Below are positions 8,499-16,800 of a stretch of 64,000 nt of DNA, one piece after another; position 1 is the stretch's first letter; the number at the start of each line of letters is the position of its first letter. The DNA comes from Variovorax paradoxus (GTDB lineage Bacteria; Pseudomonadota; Gammaproteobacteria; Burkholderiales; Burkholderiaceae_C), in assembly GCA_016806145.1 (NCBI GenBank), contig CP063166.1, positions 3,906,001 through 3,970,000 on the forward strand. The letters run 5' to 3'. The notes under the pieces were generated by a model, which saw only the letters and a program-made list of their open reading frames with translations, was not told the origin of the DNA and ran no database searches. Made by a program: the position numbers and the translations under genes.

Positions 8499-9214
8499 AT
8501 CAAGATCTCTCCATCATCAATCTCCTGCTCCATGCCAGCTTCATGGTGCAAGCGGTCGTGCTCCTCCTGGTGATCGTCTCGATCGCGAGCTGGGCCGCGA
8601 TCATCCGCAAGTACTTCGCGCTCAAGCGCATGCGCGCGCTCAACGACGACTTCGAACGCGAGTTCTGGTCGGGCACCAGCCTCAACGAGCTGTTCGCCTC
8701 GGCCGCGCAGAACGCCAAGTTCGCCGGCCCCATGGAACGCATCTTCGCCTCCGGCATGCGCGAGTACCAGAAGCTGCGCGAACGCCATGTGAGCGACGCC
8801 CCCACGCTGCTCGACGGCGCCCGCCGCGCGATGCGCGCGAGCTTCCAGCGCGAGCTCGACGCGGCCGAGCAGAACCTGTCCTTCCTCGCCACCGTGGGTT
8901 CGGTCTCGCCCTACGTCGGCCTGTTCGGCACGGTCTGGGGGATCATGCATGCCTTCACCGGCCTGGCCGCGCTGACCCAGGTCACGCTCGCCACCGTGGC
9001 ACCCGGCATCGCCGAAGCGCTGGTGGCCACCGCCATCGGCCTGTTCGCCGCCATCCCGGCCGTGGTGGGCTACAACCGCTTCGCGCGCGAGATCGACAAG
9101 ATCGCGATCGCCCTGGAGACCTACATCGAGGAGTTCTCGAACATCCTCCAGCGCAACCTGTCCTCCAACCCGTCCGCGGCGGCCCCGGCGGGCCCCTCGG
9201 CCACCAACCGCTGA
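8495..9214 (+). CDS. tolQ: Tol-Pal proton channel subunit TolQ
   Basis: TolQ is the inner-membrane stator subunit that, with TolR, uses the proton gradient to energise TolA during outer-membrane constriction. The 239-residue protein has a first membrane helix near residues 15-38 (FMVQAVVLLLVIVSIASWAA), a cytoplasmic loop, and two further helices in the MotA/ExbB-type region (FLATVGSVSPYVGLFGTVWGI and later IAEALVATAIGLFAAIPAV). The overlap with ybgC and the 16-nt gap to tolR indicate one operon. Confidence 0.95.
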   Translation: MNQDLSIINLLLHASFMVQAVVLLLVIVSIASWAAIIRKYFALKRMRALNDDFEREFWSGTSLNELFASAAQNAKFAGPMERIFASGMREYQKLRERHVSDAPTLLDGARRAMRASFQRELDAAEQNLSFLATVGSVSPYVGLFGTVWGIMHAFTGLAALTQVTLATVAPGIAEALVATAIGLFAAIPAVVGYNRFAREIDKIAIALETYIEEFSNILQRNLSSNPSAAAPAGPSATNR

Positions 9215-9230
9215 ACCGGAGCGCGCACGC

Positions 9231-9668
<438 letters not shown>

Positions 9669-9690
9669 CGCCAGCCGGACCCGAGAACGC

Positions 9691-10647
9691 ATGTCACTCG
9701 CCCTCGATCGCCCCGAGTTCGCGCCGCCGCCGCAGCGCGGCACGCCGCGCGCCGTGGTGCTCGCGCTGATCGCGCACGCGCTGCTGATCGCCGCCCTGAC
9801 CTGGGGCGTGCGCTGGAAGAGCGAAGGCGACGACGACGCGGTGGAAGCCGAGCTGTGGTCGCCCACGCAGCAGGTGGCCGCGCCGCGCATCGCCAATCCG
9901 CCGCCGGCCCCCGCGCCCACGCCCGCGCCGCCGCCTCCCCCGCCCCCGCCGCCTCCTCCGCAGGCCGTGCGACCCGATCCCACGCCGGCGCCCAAGGCGC
10001 CCGACATCGCGCTCGAGCGCGAGAAGAAGCTGCGCGAGGAGAAGGAACAGCGCGAGCGCGAGCAGGAACAGCAGCGCCAGCAGGAAAAGAAGCGCCAGGA
10101 AGCGCAGGCCAAGAAGGAGAAGGACCAGCTCGAGGCCAAGAAGCGCGAGGAAGACCGCCAGAAGGAACTGCAGCAGCAGAAGCAGGCCGAGCAGCAGAAG
10201 CTCGCGGAACAGAAGAAGCGCGACGACGCCAAGAAGCTCGAACAGCAGAAGGCGCAGCTCGACAAGGACCGCCAGGACAACCTGCGCCGCCTGATGGGCC
10301 AGGCCGGCTCCACGGCCGAACAGACCACCGGTCCGCGCTCGGGCAAGGGCGCGGGCAGCGGCGGTCCGTCGGCCGGCTACTTCGGCCGCGTGGCCGCGCT
10401 GATCAAGCGCAACGTGGTCTTCGATCCGAACTCGATCAGCGACAACCCCGCGGCCGAGATCCAGATCCAGACCTCGCCCGACGGCACCATCGTCGGCACG
10501 CCGCGCCTCGTGAAGTCCAGCGGCAATGCCGCCTGGGACGACGCCGCCCTGCGCGCGGTGCAGAAGACCGAGGTGATGCCGCGCGACGTCGACGGCCGCG
10601 TGCCCTCGCCGTTCCCGATCATCAGCGTGCGCCCGAAATCGCAGTGA
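9691..10647 (+). CDS. tolA: Envelope-spanning protein TolA
   Basis: TolA links the TolQR motor to the outer-membrane side. The 318-residue protein has a membrane helix near residues 20-40 (AVVLALIAHALLIAALTWGV), a proline run (about residues 70-95), a long charged coiled coil rich in E, K, Q and R (about 105-205), and a TonB-like C-terminal domain from about 225 (YFGRVAALIKRNVVFDP to the end). This is the order expected for TolA, with a shorter coiled coil than in E. coli. The usual downstream partners tolB and pal do not follow. Confidence 0.93.
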   Translation: MSLALDRPEFAPPPQRGTPRAVVLALIAHALLIAALTWGVRWKSEGDDDAVEAELWSPTQQVAAPRIANPPPAPAPTPAPPPPPPPPPPPQAVRPDPTPAPKAPDIALEREKKLREEKEQREREQEQQRQQEKKRQEAQAKKEKDQLEAKKREEDRQKELQQQKQAEQQKLAEQKKRDDAKKLEQQKAQLDKDRQDNLRRLMGQAGSTAEQTTGPRSGKGAGSGGPSAGYFGRVAALIKRNVVFDPNSISDNPAAEIQIQTSPDGTIVGTPRLVKSSGNAAWDDAALRAVQKTEVMPRDVDGRVPSPFPIISVRPKSQ

Positions 10648-10801
10648 TGCAGTGAGGATGCGAGCGGCGCGGTGCTTCGGCCCCGCGCCGCCGCAGTCTT
10701 AGCGCCGAATGAGCGCGCGCGCCGGCCCGGAACTCGCGGCCTCCGGCCCCCTCTACCGCCCACAACAACACGGCGGGGAAGAGCGCTCCCTCACAAGAAC
10801 G

Positions 10802-12532
10802 ATGAAGCCCAACGGACACATCCGGTATGGCAGCAGCCCCCTGCTCGCGAGCAGGACACCGGTCTGGCGCAGCAAGCTCATCGTCGCGGCCGTGGCCTTC
10901 GGCTTCCTGCTGCTCGCGGTACGCGCGGCCTACGTGCAGGTCTTCGACAACGACTTCTTCCAGCACCAGGGCGAGGTGCGCTACCTGCGCACGCTCGAGC
11001 TGCCGGCCAACCGCGGCCGCATCCTCGACCGCAACGGGCTGATCCTGGCCTCCGACATTCCCGCGCCCAGCATCTGGGCCATTCCCGAGGACATCGAGCG
11101 CGGCGATCCCGCGGTGCAGGCGCGGCTGCACGAAGCGGCGCGGCTGCTCGGCATGCCGCAGAAGGACTTCGACAAGAAGCTCGAGGACGAGGACAAGAGC
11201 TTCGTCTGGATCCGACGCCAGGTCGACGAGTCGATCGCCAAGCAGGTGGCGGCGCTCGGCATCAAGGGCCTCTACCTGCGCCGCGACTACCGCCGCCAGT
11301 ACCCCGAGGGCGAGGCCGCGGCCCACCTGGCCGGCTTCACCAACGTCGAGGACATCGGCCAGGAAGGCGTGGAACTGGCCTTCGACAAGGACCTCGCCGG
11401 CAAGGCCGGCTCGCGCCATGTGCTGAAGGACCGGCTCGGCCACATCGTCGAGGACACCGAGGACCAGGTGCCGCCGACCGACGGGCGCGACATCCAGCTG
11501 AGCATCGACGACCGCGTGCAATCGGTGGCCTACGAGAAGATCCGCGACGCCGTGGTCGCGAACAAGGCCCGCGCCGGCAGCGTGGTGGTGGTCGACGCGC
11601 GCACCGGCGAGCTGCTGGCGATGGCCAACTACCCGAGCTACAACCCCAATGACCGGCGCAACCTCAGCGGCGAGCAGCTGCGCAACCGCGCCATGACCGA
11701 CGTCTTCGAGCCCGGCTCGACCATGAAGCCGATCACCATCGCGACCGCGCTGCAGCTCGGCCGCGTCACGCCCAAGACCATCATCGACACCAACCCGGGC
11801 CGCATCACCGTCTCGGGCGCCACCATCCACGACGACGAGAACTTCGGCGTGCTCACGGTCGAGGGCGTGATCCAGAAGTCGAGCAACGTCGGCGCCACCA
11901 AAATCTCGCAGCGCATGTCGGCGCAGGAGATGTGGAACTCGCTGACCGCGGTCGGCCTGGGCCAGAAGCCGCAGACCGTGTTCCCGGGCGCGGTGACCGG
12001 GCGGCTGCGGCCGTGGAAGTCGTGGCGGCCGATCGAGCAGGCCACCATGTCCTATGGCTACGGCCTGTCGGCCTCGCTGTTCCAGATCGCCCATGCCTAC
12101 ACCGCCTTCGCGCACGACGGCGAGGTGATCCCGGTCAGCCTCTTGAAGAACGACGGCACGCCGCCCACGGGCGTGCAGGTGTTCTCGCCGCTGGTGGCCA
12201 GCGAGGTGCGCCAGATGATGCACCTGGCGGCCGCGCCCGGCGGCACCGCGCCGCTGGCTCAGACCATGGGCTATTCGGTCGGCGGCAAGACCGGCACCGC
12301 CCACAAGCAGGTCGGCAAGGGCTATGCCTCCGACAAGTACCGCGCCTGGTACACCGGCATGTCGCCGATCGACAAGCCGCGCATCATCGTCGCGGTGATG
12401 GTCGACGAGCCCGGCGCCGGCAAGTACTTCGGCGGGCTGGTGGCCGCGCCGGTGTTCAGCCAGGTGGTGCAGGAGACCCTGCGCATCATGAACGTGCTGC
12501 CCGACCTCGCGGTCGCGCCGATGGCGCACTGA
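10802..12532 (+). CDS. Class B penicillin-binding protein, FtsI/PBP3-like transpeptidase
   Basis: This is a monofunctional peptidoglycan DD-transpeptidase of the FtsI/PBP2 family. Of 576 residues, 18-42 form one membrane anchor, then comes the dimerisation domain (RGRILDRNGLILASDIPAPS), and the penicillin-binding domain carries all three motifs: S306-T-M-K309, S360-S-N362 and K496-T-G498. The start is ATG 10802, because FtsI proteins of this group begin close to RYGSSPLLASRTPVWRSK; the frame stays open upstream to ATG 10709. It sits outside any division-and-cell-wall (mra/mur/fts) cluster, so it is probably a paralogue of the division-site FtsI, here following tolA by 154 bp. Confidence 0.88.
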   Translation: MKPNGHIRYGSSPLLASRTPVWRSKLIVAAVAFGFLLLAVRAAYVQVFDNDFFQHQGEVRYLRTLELPANRGRILDRNGLILASDIPAPSIWAIPEDIERGDPAVQARLHEAARLLGMPQKDFDKKLEDEDKSFVWIRRQVDESIAKQVAALGIKGLYLRRDYRRQYPEGEAAAHLAGFTNVEDIGQEGVELAFDKDLAGKAGSRHVLKDRLGHIVEDTEDQVPPTDGRDIQLSIDDRVQSVAYEKIRDAVVANKARAGSVVVVDARTGELLAMANYPSYNPNDRRNLSGEQLRNRAMTDVFEPGSTMKPITIATALQLGRVTPKTIIDTNPGRITVSGATIHDDENFGVLTVEGVIQKSSNVGATKISQRMSAQEMWNSLTAVGLGQKPQTVFPGAVTGRLRPWKSWRPIEQATMSYGYGLSASLFQIAHAYTAFAHDGEVIPVSLLKNDGTPPTGVQVFSPLVASEVRQMMHLAAAPGGTAPLAQTMGYSVGGKTGTAHKQVGKGYASDKYRAWYTGMSPIDKPRIIVAVMVDEPGAGKYFGGLVAAPVFSQVVQETLRIMNVLPDLAVAPMAH

Positions 12533-12599
12533 GGAAGGACGGCGCCGCCACGGTGCTCGTTTAGGATCGTCGGCAACTCTTGTTACCGGCGATCCCGAC

Positions 12600-13826
12600 A
12601 TGGTCGACTCCTCTCCCGTCGCGCTCGGCGACCTCGTTCCACTGCCCTACCAGCAGGCGCTGGCCACCCACCTGCAGGCGAACGAGCCCGAGGCCTGGCG
12701 CTGGGCCGCCTCGGCCGAGGCGCGCGAGGAGCATGCGGTGGCCGTGCGCGCCGAGCTGCTGCGCCAGTCGTACCGGCTCGACGCCGACGCGCATCCGGAG
12801 CTGCATGCGCATGCCGCGCTGGTCGCGCGGCGGCTCGGCGTCACGGTGCCGATCACGCTCTACCAGGGCCAGGACGGCGCGATGAACGCCGCCATCCACA
12901 TGCTGCCGGGCGAGGCCCACATCGTGCTCTCGGGCCCGCTGCTCGAGCGGCTGCAGGGGCCCGAGCTGCAGGCCGTGCTCGGCCACGAACTGGCCCACCA
13001 CCTGCTGTGGACGCGCGACGAAGGCCGTCACCTGGTGGTCGACCGGCTGCTGCAGGCGACCGCGGCCGATCCGCGCGCCGACGCGAGCCATCTGCAGACC
13101 GCGCGGCGCCACAGCCTCTACACCGAGGCTTTCGCCGACCGCGGCGCCTGCGTGGGCTGCGGCGCGCTCGAGCCCGCGGTGAGCGCGCTGGTCAAGGTGC
13201 AGACCGGCCTCGCGCAGGTCCATGCCGCGAGCTACCTGCGCCAGGCCGACGAGATCAGCGCCGGGCCCGATGCGGCCACGCGCGGCACCAGCCATCCCGA
13301 GGTCTTCGTGCGCGCCCGCGCGCTGCGGCTGTGGAGCGAACGCGATCCGCAGGCCGATGCCTGGCTGGCCGGCGCGCTCGAAGGCCCGCTCGACCTCGGC
13401 ACGCTCGACGTGCTGGGCCAGGAGCGCGTGGGCGGCCTGACGCGTGCCGTGGTCGCGCGGCTGCTGCGCGAACCCTTCATGCAGTCCGATGCGCTGCTCG
13501 CGCATGCGCGGCGCTTCTTCCCGGGCTTCGTGCCCGCGTTGCCGCAGGCCGTCGAGCCGCCACCGCCCGATCCGCTGCCCGCCGGGCTGCACGACTACAT
13601 GGCCAGCGTGCTGGTCGATTTCGTCGCGGCCGATCCCGAGCTCGACGATGCCGCGCTGGCCGCGGCGCTCGCGCTGGCCGAACCGCTGGGCTGCGCCGCG
13701 CCCTTCGAACAGCGGCTCGCGCAGGACCTCAAGCTGGCCAGGCGCACGCTCGCGCGCGTCAAGCGCGACGCCGCCACGGTGCTCGACAAGGCCCGGGCCC
13801 AGCACGCACGGAGCGCCACTGCATGA
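12600..13826 (+). CDS. M48-family zinc metallopeptidase, partner of the helicase-nuclease gene
   Basis: This 408-residue protein has an HExxH zinc motif (H129-E130-L-A-H133 in VLGHELAHHLLW) and a likely third ligand, E176, in YTEAFADRGAC, both typical of M48/HtpX-like peptidases. No signal peptide or membrane helix is visible, so it is likely cytoplasmic. About residues 335-385 (DYMASVLVDFVAADPELDDA and on) resemble a TerB-like helical domain, by inspection only. The stop overlaps the start of the giant helicase gene by 4 nt (ATGA), so the two are coupled and probably act together. The substrate is unknown. Confidence 0.75.
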   Translation: MVDSSPVALGDLVPLPYQQALATHLQANEPEAWRWAASAEAREEHAVAVRAELLRQSYRLDADAHPELHAHAALVARRLGVTVPITLYQGQDGAMNAAIHMLPGEAHIVLSGPLLERLQGPELQAVLGHELAHHLLWTRDEGRHLVVDRLLQATAADPRADASHLQTARRHSLYTEAFADRGACVGCGALEPAVSALVKVQTGLAQVHAASYLRQADEISAGPDAATRGTSHPEVFVRARALRLWSERDPQADAWLAGALEGPLDLGTLDVLGQERVGGLTRAVVARLLREPFMQSDALLAHARRFFPGFVPALPQAVEPPPPDPLPAGLHDYMASVLVDFVAADPELDDAALAAALALAEPLGCAAPFEQRLAQDLKLARRTLARVKRDAATVLDKARAQHARSATA

Positions 13827-16800
13827 CGAGCACCGCACCGCTGTTGCAGTTGCTCGACACCGCCGATGCCCACGGCGGCCTGCAGACCGACGACGTGCTC
13901 GCGCTCGCACTGCCGCTGCTGCGCGAGGTCTCGGCGCTGCACGAGCAGGGCCGGGTCGCCGCGCTGGGCCATGCGATGGCCTACCGCGTGAACGAGGTGC
14001 CCGCGCTGGAACTGGCCCAGCCCGCGGGCGCCGAGCCGAAACGCAACCCGCAGGCGATCGCGCCGCTCGAACGCCCGGTGGCCTCGGTGCTGCGCGTGGT
14101 GAGCGAGGAACGCGTCACCGTCGAGGCCGGCATCGGCGTCGCGCGCGAGAACCTCGAGGTGCTGCCCGAGGCCACGCCCGATACGGTGCCGCGGCGCCCG
14201 GCCTACCTGCCCGGCTACGGCGCCTGGGAGCAGCGCTTCGCGCACCACGACGCGCTCAGCGACATGCTGTGCCTGGGCCAGGTGCTCGCCAGCCTGGCCT
14301 GCGGACTCGACTTCACGCAGGGCGAGGAGCTCGCGCGCTTCGCCGAGCATCGCGGCAACCTGTTCGAGATCAACCGCCGGCTGCACCCGGTGCTGGCCGC
14401 GGTGATCGTCGAGATGACGGCGCTCGACCGCCACGAGCGCGCGCGCGACCTGCCCTCGGTGATCCGCCGCCTCGAGACCTACCGCGACCAGCCGCTGGAC
14501 CTGGGCCTGGAGCGCCTCGCGAACCCGAAGGACGGCGCGGGCCAGCGGCGCCAGGCGATCCAGCTGCACCTGCGCGACCGGCTGTTCGACCTCTCGCGGC
14601 GCAACCGGCTGCTGTACTTCAAGCCCACGCAGGCGCACGTCAACCTCACGGTGGCCAGCGTGCCGCTGGTGGTCGACCTGCAGAGCATCCGCGTCGACCA
14701 GCTCTGCGTGTGGGACGGCCGCTTCGCCGCCGAGGTCGCGAGCGGCGACCCGGTGCCGCTCGCGCGCTGGCTGCGCTTCGAGGACCAGCCCTACCTGCCC
14801 GGTGCGCTCGACCGCATCCTGCAGGAGGCGCGGCGCGACCGCGCCGAATACGGCCTGTCGCAGCTCTCGCTGGTGATCGCCTTCCTGCGCTGGCACAACC
14901 TCAAGGAGGACGCCGACGAGCGCATCGTCTCGCCGCTGCTGATGCTGCCGGTGGAGCTCTCGCGCAAGAAGGGCGTGCGCGACCAGTACCTGCTCGAGGC
15001 CGCAGGCCCCGAGGCCCAGGTCAACCCGACCCTGCGCCATCACCTGCGCCAGCTCTACGGCATCGTGCTGCCCGAGAGCATCGACCTGCGCGAGACCTCG
15101 ATCGAACAGTTCCATGCCGAGCTCGCCGCGCAGATCGCGCGCACCGAGCCCGGCGTGCAGTTGCGGCTGCTGCGGCAACCCGAGATCGCGCTGATCCACC
15201 AGCGCGCGCGCCAGCGGCTCGAGCAGTTCAAGCGGCGCGTGCGCGAACGCGCGCCCTCGGCCGTGCCGCTCGCGGCCACCGACTACAGCTATGCGCAGGA
15301 CGATTTCCGCCCGCGCGGGCTGCAGCTCTTTCATGCCCGCGTGCAGCGCGTGCCGCTGCCGCTGGCCGGCGCGGTGGGCGCGCGGCCGACACCGCGCGCG
15401 CCGCAGATGGCGCCGCAGATGGCACCGCAGACCGCGCCCGCCGAGGCCGAGCGCCAGACCTTCGCATTGCGCGAGAACGCCGGCAACCCCTACCAGTGGG
15501 ACGTGGACCTCACGGCCGTGACGCTCGGCAACTTCAACCACCGCAAGATGTCGCTGGTGCGCGACTACAGCGGGCTGGTCGAATCGGACATGGCGAGCGA
15601 GGCCTTCGACCGCGTGTTCTCGCTGCAGCCGCGCCAGGTCGACACCGAGGCGCCCGCGGTGCTGCCGCTGGCCGAGCAATGGCCGGTGGTGCAGGCCGAC
15701 GCGACCCAGACCGCCGCCGTGGCGCTGGCGCGCACCGGGGCCAGCTACATCATCCAGGGGCCGCCGGGCACCGGCAAGTCGCAGACCATCACCAACCTGA
15801 TCGCCGACTACGTGGGGCGCGGCCGCCGCGTGCTGTTCGTCTGCGAGAAGCGCGCCGCGATCGACGTGGTGTTCCACCGCCTGCGCCAGCAGGGGCTGGA
15901 CGAACTGTGCTGCATGATCCACGACTCGCAGGGCGACAAGAAGGCCTTCGTGCAGAACCTGCGCCAGACCTACGAGCACTGGCTCGAGGCGCCCTCCACG
16001 CTCGAGGCCGAGGGCGCCGAACGCCAGCGGCTGCTCGACGCGATGGACCTCGACCTGCGCGCGCTCGAGCGCTTCGACGCCGCGATGCGCGAGGTGCCCG
16101 CGCACCTGGCCGTCACGCTGCGCGAGCTGGTGGCGCGACTGGTCGCGCTCAAGACCGTCGATCCGAAGCTCACGCCGCTGCAGGCCGAGGCCCTGCCCGA
16201 CTACGCGGCCTGGCGCCGCCATGCCGAGCTGGCTGCGCGGCTGCACCTTGCCGTCACCGAGAGCCTGGGCGCGCCCACGCTCGCGCAGCATCCGTTCGCG
16301 CTGCTCGCGCCCGCGCTGCTGCGCCAGCCCAAGCCGCTGGCCGCGCTGGTCGAAGGCTCGGAACGCGCCGCGGCGCAAAGCGGGGCCTGCCGCGATGCGC
16401 TGGTCGAGGCCTGGCCACCGCTGGCCGAGGCCGGCGTGACATGGCACGACGCGCTCGATCTGGTGGCCGATGCGCGCCGCGTCGCGACGCTGGCCGCGCG
16501 CGGGCAGCTCGCGCTGCTCGATGCGGCCCATCCCGCGAGCCAGGCGCTGAATGCGGCGCTGGCCGAACGCCGCGGCCTGCAGCAGGCGCTCGACGAGAAG
16601 CTGCAGCGCACGGCCCATTGGCGCGACAAGCTCTCGCCCGCCGACACCGAGGCCGGCCTCGCGCAGGCCCGCGCGCAGCAGCACTCGCTGCTGCGCTTCC
16701 TCCAACCCTCGTGGTGGCGGCTGTCGGGCGAACTCAAGCGCCGCTACGACTTCGCCGCGCATGCCGTGAGGCCCAAGCCCGCGCAGTTGCTCGAGGAGCT

